Source: Prevotella sp. P3-122
Lineage (GTDB): Bacteria > Bacteroidota > Bacteroidia > Bacteroidales > Bacteroidaceae
NCBI RefSeq assembly: GCF_002251365.1
Contig: NZ_NPJH01000016.1
Coordinates: 1-59,524, forward strand
Direction of reading: 5' to 3'
DNA length: 59,524 nt
Positions 26,233 through 34,140 of the stretch are shown here, piece after piece. The notes beneath the pieces were generated by a model. It saw nothing but the letters and a program-made list of their open reading frames with translations. It was not told the origin of the DNA and ran no database searches. The position numbers and the translations under genes were made by a program. Position 1 is the first letter of the stretch; the number at the start of each line of letters is the position of its first letter.

Positions 26233-26840
26233 ACGGGCAGTTCCTCCAGAATGTAGTATGCCGATCCGCCGTCTATGCCAATGGGCTTCTCCAAATAGTC
26301 TTCTATATCGAATGTCGGGCGGTTTAGCAGGCTGATGACATCAATGTCTGTAGCAGCAACCGCCCTGACAGCCAAGGCAGCCTGCAGCTCGGAAACATAC
26401 AGCTCGTCAAAAGTCAACACCTTGCTGCAAGCCTTCTGCCTCATGGATATATAGAGCTGAATACCGGCGGCACCGGAGCGCACGGACATGTCCGTCATGC
26501 GGCGAGGGTCACGCTCCATTATTTTCGCGTCAATGTCGGCAAGTATGTCATTCAGGTCACAATCTACAAAGCCATGCATCTGCAACAATGTAGTTCCGTA
26601 GCCTATTCCTGCCAGACCATATTCCAGCCCTACTGGCATGTCTGTGTAAACCGCATCATTGACCTGCTGTATCAGGTCCCAGGCATATTCCTCTATCAGC
26701 TCATCATCGTAATGGTTGGCATAAGCATATAATGCAATGGCAACTCCCATCTTGCCATGAAACAGACCTAAATCATTCATGTACGAACTTCGTAATAGAA
26801 GGTAGTTTGTTATTTTTTCAAGTTCCGTATTTATTTCCAT
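26229..26840 (-). CDS. LanC-like protein without zinc-ligand motifs
   Basis: 203 residues, about half the size of a LanC cyclase. LanC-type Gly-rich helical repeats are seen in LGLFHGKMGVAIALYAYA (about 25-42) and VGLEYGLAGIGYGTTLL (about 69-85), and RSGAAGIQLYI follows. WCxG and CHG motifs are absent. It overlaps the downstream GT1 gene by ATGA, so the products are probably made in fixed proportion. Homologue in island 2: 51260-52288, which is longer and shares the DDIDA-type acidic stretch. I infer substrate binding, not cyclisation. Confidence 0.65.
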   Translation of the reverse strand: MEINTELEKITNYLLLRSSYMNDLGLFHGKMGVAIALYAYANHYDDELIEEYAWDLIQQVNDAVYTDMPVGLEYGLAGIGYGTTLLQMHGFVDCDLNDILADIDAKIMERDPRRMTDMSVRSGAAGIQLYISMRQKACSKVLTFDELYVSELQAALAVRAVAATDIDVISLLNRPTFDIEDYLEKPIGIDGGSAYYILEELPV

Positions 26841-26891
26841 TTATTGCATAATTATGTGACAATGCTTATGAAACACTTTGTCAAACATGAG

Positions 26892-27830
26892 TTATTTTGA
26901 AGAAAACATGTATTCTATTGTCTTCTGTAGTCCAACCTCCAAAGGCACAATCGGCTGCCATCCACCAAGTGTACGAATGGCGAGAGAGATATCAGGGCGG
27001 CGGCGCTGAGGGTCGTCAAGAGGAAGATCACGCAATATGATTTCCGAGCGTGAGCCTGTCATTGACACTATCTTACGGGCCAAAGTCAGAACTGAGGTTT
27101 CACATGGATTGCCTATGTTCACAGGGCCTGTAAAGTCATCGGGGGTTCTCATAACCCTAAACATCGCATCAACGAGGTCATCAACATACATGAAAGAACG
27201 TGTCTGGGCTCCATCGCCATAGACGGTTATAGGCTCTCCGTTCAGGGACTGAGCTATGAAGTTGGACACCACACGTCCATCGTTAAAGGCCATACGTGGA
27301 CCGTACGTGTTGAAAATACGGATAACTTTCACCTTTACACCATACTGCCGGTGGTAGTCCATACATAGGCTTTCGGCACAGCGCTTTCCCTCATCGTAGC
27401 ATGAGCGCACACCTACAGGATTGACATTACCCCAGTAGTCTTCAGTCTGAGGATGTACATGCGGGTCTCCGTACACCTCGCTCGTTGATGCCTGCAACAT
27501 TGGACAGTTGTTACGCCGAGCCGTTTCGAGCATGTTCATGGTTCCGAGAACCGCTGTCCTTGTTGTGGCAACGGGGTCTTTCTGATATTGCACAGGTGAG
27601 GCAGGACATGCAAGGTTGAATATCGCACTGATATCATCAGTACATACAAAATTTGCAATGTCATGATTAACGAACTTAAATCTTCCGTCTGGCATCAACT
27701 CTGCCACATTGGACTCACTGCCGGAAGACAAATTGTCCACACACAGCACAGATCGCCCCCGTTCCAACAAATGGCGGCACAAATGGCTACCAATGAAACC
27801 AGCACCTCCTGTAACAAGAACTCTGCTCAT
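26892..27830 (-). CDS. UDP-glucuronate decarboxylase (UDP-xylose synthase)-type SDR epimerase
   Basis: 312 residues, full length. It has the NAD-binding motif TGGAGFIGSHL at the N-terminus and the hallmark of UDP-glucuronate decarboxylases, [11 protein letters not shown], with the catalytic Tyr and Lys. NTYGPRM and RRRPDIS follow as in the family. It converts UDP-glucuronic acid to UDP-xylose. It is placed at the head of the glycosyltransferase run, 12 bases after the DUF3244-like gene, and probably supplies a pentose donor. The copy at 57991-58929 is almost identical in DNA but broken by a stop; the two diverge only in the last three or four codons. Confidence 0.9.
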   Translation of the reverse strand: MSRVLVTGGAGFIGSHLCRHLLERGRSVLCVDNLSSGSESNVAELMPDGRFKFVNHDIANFVCTDDISAIFNLACPASPVQYQKDPVATTRTAVLGTMNMLETARRNNCPMLQASTSEVYGDPHVHPQTEDYWGNVNPVGVRSCYDEGKRCAESLCMDYHRQYGVKVKVIRIFNTYGPRMAFNDGRVVSNFIAQSLNGEPITVYGDGAQTRSFMYVDDLVDAMFRVMRTPDDFTGPVNIGNPCETSVLTLARKIVSMTGSRSEIILRDLPLDDPQRRRPDISLAIRTLGGWQPIVPLEVGLQKTIEYMFSSK

Positions 27831-27842
27831 TGATTTCTGTTT

Positions 27843-28208
27843 TTACAGTTCAACCTCAGCACTGTACATCTTATCGCCTACGTACAGCACGAGTGTAAAA
27901 TAACCTGTAAGGTCATCTGGAACAACTACCATGCCGTCCTGACCTATTACAGATGTGTACACAATGGTGCCGTCAGACACAACCTCTATGGTCTCGCCTG
28001 CGAGATACTCCGCGAAAGTGAAGACATGGTCAGATTGGATTGCGGATATTGGAGCCGGGGGAATCCGAGTTATAGGATGACTTTCATCATGAGGGTCATT
28101 GTACCTAAGTTGAACACAAATTGTCTCATCAACAATACTCTCTCCTTTGACATTGCTGGAAATAGCCAAAAGGAGCATTAACAATAATGTCTGCGTAATC
28201 TTTCTCAT
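27843..28208 (-). CDS. Small exported DUF3244-like protein
   Basis: 121 residues with a signal peptide (MRKITQTLLLMLLLAISS, cleavage near residue 22). The rest is a small beta-rich domain with AGETIEVVSDGTIVYTS and LVLYVGDKMYSAEVEL, resembling the Bacteroidales DUF3244 family of small exported proteins. Function unknown. It is the first gene of the island 1 operon. The frame opens with a TTG at 28226, but that codon overlaps the -7 box, so the ATG at 28208 is the start. Its paralogue heads island 2 at 58942-59274 with closely similar C-terminal DNA. Heading both clusters suggests a role in peptide immunity or sensing, by inference only. Confidence 0.75.
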   Translation of the reverse strand: MRKITQTLLLMLLLAISSNVKGESIVDETICVQLRYNDPHDESHPITRIPPAPISAIQSDHVFTFAEYLAGETIEVVSDGTIVYTSVIGQDGMVVVPDDLTGYFTLVLYVGDKMYSAEVEL

Positions 28209-28223
28209 AATTTGTTTTTGCTG

Positions 28224-28231
28224 CAAATTTA
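28224..28231 (-). promoter_or_regulatory. -7 box of the island 1 operon
   Basis: The minus strand reads TAAATTTG (TAnnTTTG), 15 bases upstream of the ATG at 28208. A TTTG about 22 bases further upstream could be the -33 element. Confidence 0.6.
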
Positions 28232-28271
28232 TCCGTTTTTAATTTGTCCGCATCAAAAAATGCGCAGAAAT

Positions 28272-28342
28272 TTTACACCAACTTTACACCAAAAACAATA
28301 TAACTTTTTGGTTGCCAGTACCATAGATAAATAATACACCAA
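28272..28342. promoter_or_regulatory. Direct-repeat operator candidates upstream of the island 1 promoter
   Basis: TTTACACCAA occurs at 28272-28281 and 28283-28292, exactly one helical turn (11 bases) apart, and TACACCAA again at 28335-28342. The block AAATAATACACC at 28329-28340 is repeated exactly twice upstream of the island 2 promoter (59350 and 59421). This is a plausible binding site for the adjacent TPR/LuxR-type regulator. Confidence 0.5.
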
Positions 28343-28365
28343 TTTTACAACAATGGTCATCAGCA

Positions 28366-30195
28366 CTAAATGATGGTACCGGTAACTTTTTGCTTTTGTT
28401 GTGCGCCTGTAATTGCAACTGCTGTATTTTGCATGTTTTCCAATAGAGTCTTGGCACTTTTATCAGAAAAGAGCTTCTCGTTAGCACTCGCCTTGGCATT
28501 GCTTACAACTTGTGCTTTACAATTTATCAGATTGGCGATTTCCTTATTCTCAAATCCCAACCACAGCAAAGCGCATACTTTAAATTCTTGATGGCTCAGT
28601 TTTTTATTTTCAGTAAGTGTTGTATACAACAAAGGAAAATGACAAGAAAATTCCTTTCTAAAAGACATCCAGTTAATATCTTGGTTATTACTGTTTTTAG
28701 GTACAATTCTTGTCCGCTCTTTTAAAACAAGGTATATATGGCTTTTCTTGAAATCTTCCATTGAAGCGTTTATGTCCAACTTATACAACGAGGCAGAGAG
28801 CTGTTCTTTTTCGAAAGTTAAGTCGTAAATCTCCTTCTTGTGTTCTTCGTTACTGTAATCCAATTGTGAGCGTAATTTATCAACCTCACATATTGCTTTC
28901 TTATGAGAGTTGGAAATTTGACGGTACGCTTCTTCCGTTTCAGACAAGGAATTACCCAGATTTGCAATTCTACTCTTATATCTCCGGAACAGTCGTCTGC
29001 CATAAAATACCAATACAACTGCAACAACTGCGCATAGTAGTGCTATGCCAGTTAGGATCTTTCCAGACTTCTTCGCTTTTGTTTTTATCCTGTCAAAGGT
29101 GTGTGAGGAAGAGGCCTGAATCAACTCACTGGCTTTCTTCTGAGTCAATATGCTGTCCATCTCTGTCTCGCACAATCGTGTGTATTTGGAAACAGAATCG
29201 TTATCATGTTTTACAGAATATACTTTCAGTAAGCCCTGAGCCGATTCATAACCGTAGTTATAGTTTCCAAGTTTACGGTAATAATACTCTGCCGAATCAA
29301 CATCTCCAACTCCAAGACTGTACATACCACGGATTTTATAATAATGCTCATGTCCTGCAAGAATGTTGTTTGAAGAGTCAAAAAGCCCTGACTCCCTTTC
29401 GTAAATATCCATATAATAGCGGGCCTTACTGAACTGTCCCCGTTCTAAACAGACGTATATCAAAACAGGATATACTCCTGCCGCCTCTTCATGCATCCCG
29501 TGCTCAAGATACCTGTTGCGGCAATCTTCCACCTTGCTTAATGCAGAAACAGTATCACCTAACGCATAGTGCAGATAAATCATCGCTTCGTGTCCGAAGC
29601 AGGCACTGACAGTATCTCCTGCTTTTTCAGAATACAGAATGTATTTCTCAAATTCTTTTAATGACTCATGCGGTGAATTGTATTCTTTGTACAGACCTGC
29701 CAGTTGTCCGTAAATACCGAACAAAGTCCTGTAATCGCAGTTCTTGTCCGTTGTATCAGCCTGTTCCGCAGCCTCAAGATACCATCTTACAGCTTTCGGT
29801 CCATTATCCTGGTCCCTGTATATACATCCCAGCAGATAGCGGGACAGCATGCGGTCGTTGGCAGAGCCGTGGCTGTCGTAATAGGAGACGACTTCCATGA
29901 AGGTGCTGTCGGATGGCATGGGGCGATAGAGCTTGTTCTGCGCCTTCGCCAATAGAAGTTGCAGCCGCATCTGTCCTGCCCTGTCACCATCATAGAGGTG
30001 AAGGGAGTCGAATAGCGAAAGGCTGTCGTAGGCAGCCTGCGGGTTGCTGTCCATCAGGCTGTCTATATGCTGGAGCCGAGCGTCATACGGGCTGCTGCAT
30101 GTGCCGGAAAACAACATCACAGCAGCAAGTGACAGCAAAGCAACTATGGCAACTGTGAGCGTACGTTTCATGTGTTGAGACTGATTGCTGTTCAT
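28366..30195 (-). CDS. Membrane-bound TPR regulator with C-terminal LuxR-type helix-turn-helix
   Basis: About 609 residues. An N-terminal hydrophobic segment (signal or anchor, LTVAIVALLSLAAVMLFSG) is followed by tetratricopeptide-like repeats to about residue 370. A second membrane helix (GKILTGIALLCAVVAVVLVF), a coiled-coil, and a C-terminal helix-turn-helix come next: HQEFKVCALLWLGFENKEIA, then ANEKLFSDKSAKTLLE. The layout predicts a periplasmic TPR sensor with a cytosolic DNA-binding domain, as in several Bacteroidetes regulators. It is encoded 157 bases upstream of the island 1 operon, whose promoter has repeats. The -7 box at 30203-30210 falls after the first possible start (30213), favouring the ATG at 30195; another ATG lies at 30171. 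Confidence 0.78.
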   Translation of the reverse strand: MNSNQSQHMKRTLTVAIVALLSLAAVMLFSGTCSSPYDARLQHIDSLMDSNPQAAYDSLSLFDSLHLYDGDRAGQMRLQLLLAKAQNKLYRPMPSDSTFMEVVSYYDSHGSANDRMLSRYLLGCIYRDQDNGPKAVRWYLEAAEQADTTDKNCDYRTLFGIYGQLAGLYKEYNSPHESLKEFEKYILYSEKAGDTVSACFGHEAMIYLHYALGDTVSALSKVEDCRNRYLEHGMHEEAAGVYPVLIYVCLERGQFSKARYYMDIYERESGLFDSSNNILAGHEHYYKIRGMYSLGVGDVDSAEYYYRKLGNYNYGYESAQGLLKVYSVKHDNDSVSKYTRLCETEMDSILTQKKASELIQASSSHTFDRIKTKAKKSGKILTGIALLCAVVAVVLVFYGRRLFRRYKSRIANLGNSLSETEEAYRQISNSHKKAICEVDKLRSQLDYSNEEHKKEIYDLTFEKEQLSASLYKLDINASMEDFKKSHIYLVLKERTRIVPKNSNNQDINWMSFRKEFSCHFPLLYTTLTENKKLSHQEFKVCALLWLGFENKEIANLINCKAQVVSNAKASANEKLFSDKSAKTLLENMQNTAVAITGAQQKQKVTGTII

Positions 30196-30202
30196 TTCAC
30201 TG

Positions 30203-30210
30203 CAAAAATA
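30203..30210 (-). promoter_or_regulatory. -7 box of the TPR/LuxR-type regulator
   Basis: The minus strand reads TATTTTTG, a TAnnTTTG match, 7 bases before the ATG at 30195; the transcript would be nearly leaderless. Confidence 0.5.
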
Positions 30211-30406
30211 CAAATAATTAGTGAGCTTACAAAGTGTGATGTGTTAAAAAGTCAGCAAGCAGAAGGGAGGTATTGGTGTAGATAAATTATTGTCCCACGG
30301 AATTAGGATGTGCTTTATGTTCATCGGAATCCAATCGGATTGAAACGCAGCGTCAGTTTACGTTCCGTTTGCAGCTACAGGTCAATGGTCTTAAACAGAC
30401 GAGAGG

Positions 30407-30528
30407 GCGTGACAACGTGACAACATATAATATATAAAAAACATGGGAGAGGAAATTAACGTACTATATAGTAAGCGAATTTCCCACTATATAGAATTCA
30501 TATATATACCGTTGTCACGTTGTCACGC
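30407..30528. repeat. Inverted repeat element with doubled GTGACAAC arms
   Basis: 18-base perfect arms at 30407-30424 and 30511-30528; each arm is itself two copies of GTGACAAC. The 86-base AT-rich interior contains another short palindrome (ACTATATAGT). It resembles the small intergenic REP-like elements common in Bacteroidales. The spacer 30214-30591 has no other supported feature. Confidence 0.6.
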
Positions 30529-30591
30529 TACGTGAGCAGGAGGAATAGTCCATTTCCTGAAATGGGGCATGATGTTTCCCTTAATCGAAGT

Positions 30592-31435
30592 CTATAGTCC
30601 GAATACCTGTTCGTCTGTTATATTCCCATCAGCATCGGCAACTCGCCAATGGTCGATGTTGCGTCCGTCGAAAGCACGGAGCACGCTGAATGGGGCATAC
30701 AAATCCTTACCGTTTCTTGATAAATGGTAGCCGTCGTAGTTCTTCTTCAACAGGGCGTAAGCCTCATCGGTCGTGATATTAAGGTTCTGCGCATATTCCT
30801 CAACACAGGGACGCAGCACCGTATTAAGTTCCTCCTGGGTTATGCCACACAGCCCGGAGTATTCATCGTACATGGATATCTGCGTCAGGTTGTTCAGCTC
30901 TGAGAAAATGCTGAGCTGCGAAAACTTCTGTGCCAATGAGGAAGAGCCAAGCTCGCTTGAGCTATTCCGAGTGCAGCCAGAAGTCATCATGGATAACTTC
31001 GTCACGCCCGTTATGAATACGAACCTTAGATAAGCACCCTCGTCCTTCAGCACCTGATAGAACTCACGAAGCATTGTGCGCATGGCTTCAAGCTGCTCAG
31101 GCTCGTACATAAGCCGCATTATGGCGGAGTCGTATTCATCGAGTATCACCACAGCCTTCTCGCCAGTCTGCTCGCAGGCATGATGGATAAGATCTCTGAA
31201 GCGGTCACCAGGACTTACAGACAGAGGGTCCGCCCATAAGTGCTTTCATATCATCTTATCAGAGATTCAAGTTTAGTCTTGGCTTCCAGTTCAGGCAGGT
31301 TCTTCAGTTCGCTCATGGTGAACTGTATTTGCTGACAAGGTCAAACACCATGTCGGTCTTGTCAACATAAACCTTACCGTCCTTGCGTATGTCTGCAAAC
31401 TGGTCGGTATCTACAGGATATAAGAATCTGCCCAT
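30592..31435 (-). pseudogene. AAA-ATPase-like/PD-(D/E)XK (DUF1703-type) gene, internally deleted
   Basis: The first 40 codons (from ATG 31435, MGRFLYPVDTDQF...YVDKTDMVF) match the start of the large Bacteroidales AAA-ATPase-like/DUF1703 family. The frame then breaks, losing the Walker A region. It resumes in pieces until VVILDEYDSAI (Walker B-like), followed by FITGVTKLS and YDGYHLSRNG, and ends at 30592. The C-terminal nuclease-like part is missing too. About 280 residues survive of a usual 500 or more. The part from 31152 down is still open. No function is expected. Confidence 0.75.
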
Positions 31436-31466
31436 ATTGCCTTATAAGTGAAGAAGACCCTCCCAG

Positions 31467-31483
31467 CCTCCCTTAAAGGGAGG
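31467..31483. repeat. Small intergenic palindrome
   Basis: CCTCCCTTAAAGGGAGG, 8-base arms around one base, preceded by a CCCTCCCAG run: the typical Bacteroidetes 'CCTCCCTTAAAGGGAGG' intergenic repeat. Likely a repeat unit, possibly a terminator remnant. Confidence 0.45.
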
Positions 31484-31642
31484 AGAAGGAAAGTTAGAAT
31501 TAAGAATCTGCACAAAGATAGTGGAAACGAGTGATGTGTCAAAACAAAAATGACTTTTTTGTATATCCGAGTGTAGCCTATCTTATTCTTCTTCATTTCA
31601 TAAAAAACTTTAAGGAAACGTCTGTCATACAAATAATTATTA

Positions 31643-31677
31643 TAACTTTGCCATTGTTATTGTTTTGTCTAACTTTG
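31643..31677 (+). promoter_or_regulatory. Promoter(s) of the 31697-33887 gene group
   Basis: TAACTTTG at 31643-31650 and again at 31670-31677. The TTTG of the first is 19 bases before the second box, so it can serve as its -33 element. A TAGGAG ribosome site follows at about 31682-31687, then the ATG at 31697. Confidence 0.6.
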
Positions 31678-31696
31678 TAATATAGGAGATTTGTTT

Positions 31697-32287
31697 ATGC
31701 TTGCAAGAAGAATTATTAGAAAAATATCGTTCTTGCTTTTGTCTTCAAGAGAGCGGCTGACACAGACTATGGCCGTTATATTACTATGTTCTCAGGTTTC
31801 AGCCATGCAGTCCTGTAAGCAAAGTACACAAAAGGAAATACTCACAGAACGGCAAATAGAGCTAAGGAACGAACGGAACCTTGCTGGAATACGTTTGAAG
31901 GAAATACTCGAAGAAAGGAATTTTGAGCGAGCACTCCTGTATGTGGATTCCCTGAATAGGGTTTTTCCCAATGACCCGCAATTTTATTTTACTGAAGGAT
32001 GGGTGTATGACATGCAGGGAGATAGTTTACGGGCACGTGCCGCATACACCAAGTCCATAAGTATTTATGACTCGCTCATTGCCGATAAGCCCAATTTTGA
32101 TGACATGATCAACAGGGCTGTGGTAGTGCAGATTCTATATGGAATGGAGGCTTATAACCAGGCACTGGATGAGATGCAATCAACATTCACAACTGCTAAG
32201 GATTCAGCGAATATAAAAATGTGGAAAGAAATTGGTGCGATAAAAAAAGAAGAGTTGTTCATAAAGTCCCCCCAGAAGAACAAGTAA
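31697..32287 (+). CDS. Small exported TPR-like protein
   Basis: About 196 residues. The N-terminus is basic and then hydrophobic, ending near LCSQVSAMQSC, possibly a lipoprotein-like or cleaved signal. The middle (NFERALLYVDSLNRVFPNDP and FYFTEGWVYDMQGDSLRARAAYTKSI) is a clear pair of TPR helices. No catalytic motif is seen. I placed the start at 31697, not 31691, because the sequence from TAGGAG through the codons for MLARRII is repeated at the start of the gene at 33054. First of three co-directional genes of unknown role. Confidence 0.65.
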   Translation: MLARRIIRKISFLLLSSRERLTQTMAVILLCSQVSAMQSCKQSTQKEILTERQIELRNERNLAGIRLKEILEERNFERALLYVDSLNRVFPNDPQFYFTEGWVYDMQGDSLRARAAYTKSISIYDSLIADKPNFDDMINRAVVVQILYGMEAYNQALDEMQSTFTTAKDSANIKMWKEIGAIKKEELFIKSPQKNK

Positions 32288-32345
32288 AAGTGATGTTGAG
32301 GAATAAGAAAACACTGGCAAAATAAATATCCAAGTATTAACTATT

Positions 32346-32984
32346 ATGATGAAAGAAATAATGGATGCATATATAATTAGATTCCGTAACCGTAAGCTAC
32401 TTGCGATTGTACTGGCATTATTGAGCGTATTTCCTTTATCCGCCCAACAGAATGCTGTCGACCAAGAAACTACTGAAAGAGATACCCTGTTTTATTTATG
32501 GCATGACGCCACAACTGATGAATACCCCAATATGACTCCCGAAGACAGTTATATGGAACTGTATATAGAGAATGGTATATTGAAAAAAGGATTCTTTTGG
32601 GGTACAACAGACGAATTCGACAGGGGTAGGGAAGGCTATGAGTGCGGTTTTTTCGTTTTGCCAATGACGGAAATCCGACATGAAAAGGACTCAATACTGT
32701 TTAAGTTAAGTCCCATCAGGACAGATAAAGGTGAAACAGAGAACTGTTTTGTTAAGGCACCTGTAGACCGGCACATCCGTTCATGGCAGGAAGCCATGTC
32801 CCGTTATCAAACATGGGATAATATCACTGGAGGTTTGTTCGAAAAGGACTTTCTGTTCAGCATATCCTTTGGTCAAAAACAAAAATGCACGACACCCTAT
32901 CGTTTCCCAACGGTAGACTCGATATCCGTACACAACCTGACCAATAATTCGCTCGAAAAAAGAACTTTCATTTTATTAAAATGA
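32346..32984 (+). CDS. Exported protein of unknown function
   Basis: 212 residues. A signal peptide is likely (LLAIVLALLSVFPLSAQQ, cleavage near residue 34), though it starts unusually far in, so a later start is possible. The mature part is rich in aromatic and charged residues with no motif I recognise. Situated between two exported proteins and probably co-transcribed with them. Confidence 0.55.
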   Translation: MMKEIMDAYIIRFRNRKLLAIVLALLSVFPLSAQQNAVDQETTERDTLFYLWHDATTDEYPNMTPEDSYMELYIENGILKKGFFWGTTDEFDRGREGYECGFFVLPMTEIRHEKDSILFKLSPIRTDKGETENCFVKAPVDRHIRSWQEAMSRYQTWDNITGGLFEKDFLFSISFGQKQKCTTPYRFPTVDSISVHNLTNNSLEKRTFILLK

Positions 32985-33053
32985 ATCTATGGTTTTTGTG
33001 AAATCATTTCGGAAAGTCATTTTTTTCTAACTTAATAATATAGGAGATTTTTT

Positions 33054-33887
33054 ATGCTTGCAAGAAGAATTATCATTCCACTATTGCTAACGTTTTTGTC
33101 TTTATGTGAGATGCAGGCACAGACGAGGTCACAGGCAGAACAGATAAAAGACTTTTATGCCTGTTATATGAAAGCTATTGAGACTTGCAACCAGAAAGAA
33201 GAAAACAAGTTGCTACAAGACTTCTTGACACCTGAGATGCAGGAAAAGAAAGGACGTCTGGTACAGGTAACAGGCTCTGACCCGCTGCTACGTGCACAAG
33301 ATGTGTCAGAATATGGCAGACAGAGCTTGGCGTGCAGGCATTTGGATGGCTCATGGTATGAAGTCTCGTACCGATGGGATGAGAGTGACACTGTTGGTAT
33401 AAAGATACCTGTAAGGATAAAAACAGACGCAAAGGGAAAAACGCGCATCTGCTATGTTACTCCCTACTGGGGAGGAAGCAGCTATGGCGACAGTCTGCTC
33501 GACATAGCTGAACAGACTGTAGATGACGGCAAGGATGCGGAAACCTTTGTGGCAACATTCTTCAAGACTTATGCCTACAATTACGTGAAAATGCAACCCA
33601 CATTAGAGCAGGAGCTCGGACTGTTGCGTCAAACCTACTGTACGGCTGACATGCTGGGAAAATACAATGCTTTGTCACAGCAGTATATGGATGATGCCAG
33701 TCCGGTAGATCCTCTGATAGGATGTGCTGACTTTGATGCTTTCTGGTACAGCTCGCTAAGGGTAAAACCTTTAGGGAAGAACTGGTTTGAGCTGAGTTAC
33801 AATGCAGATGCCAATGGCTGGAGCATACATGTAAAAGTTATGGTGTCGGAACAGAACGGGAAATACCGCATCTCAGATTTGGAGTAA
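33054..33887 (+). CDS. Exported protein with two DUF3828-like repeats
   Basis: 277 residues with a signal peptide ending LCEMQAQ (about residue 22). Two similar halves follow: one begins IKDFYACYMKAIETC and ends in a Tyr-rich strand with ICYVTPYWGG; the second begins VATFFKTYAYNYV and ends KYRISDLE. Each has the helix plus beta-sheet pattern of the DUF3828 group, assigned tentatively. The ribosome-binding region and first codons duplicate those of the gene at 31697. Role unknown; envelope location is inferred. Confidence 0.6.
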   Translation: MLARRIIIPLLLTFLSLCEMQAQTRSQAEQIKDFYACYMKAIETCNQKEENKLLQDFLTPEMQEKKGRLVQVTGSDPLLRAQDVSEYGRQSLACRHLDGSWYEVSYRWDESDTVGIKIPVRIKTDAKGKTRICYVTPYWGGSSYGDSLLDIAEQTVDDGKDAETFVATFFKTYAYNYVKMQPTLEQELGLLRQTYCTADMLGKYNALSQQYMDDASPVDPLIGCADFDAFWYSSLRVKPLGKNWFELSYNADANGWSIHVKVMVSEQNGKYRISDLE

Positions 33888-33889
33888 TT

Positions 33890-34140
33890 AAAGTTTAGAG
33901 TTGAATTAAAGTTTATGGTTTAGAGTTTAATGTTTAATGTGGAATGTTTTAAAGTTTAGAGTTTAATGTTGAATGTTTAATGTGGGATGTTTTATAGTTT
34001 ATGGTTTAGAGTTTAATTAAAGTTTAGAGTTTAGAGTTTAATGTTTAATGTGGAATGTTTATCCCGAAAAGTCGATGACATTCAACATTAAACTATCAAC
34101 ATTAAACATTAAACCTTAAACATTCAACTTTCAACTTTCA
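33890..34140. repeat. AT-rich low-complexity repeat tract
   Basis: Many imperfect copies of GTTTAGAGTTTAATGTTTAATG-like units, then, after about 34075, their reverse complements (CATTCAACATTAAAC type). The whole tract can fold back on itself. It lies between convergent genes and is of a kind common in Bacteroidetes genomes. No gene is supported here. Confidence 0.7.

Noticed and set aside
26229..26840. Assignment as a true lanthionine cyclase
   Set aside because: Zinc-ligand motifs and any dehydratase gene are missing.
33890..34140. Repeat tract considered as a CRISPR array
   Set aside because: Units are imperfect, have no spacers of constant length, and reverse orientation midway; no cas genes nearby.
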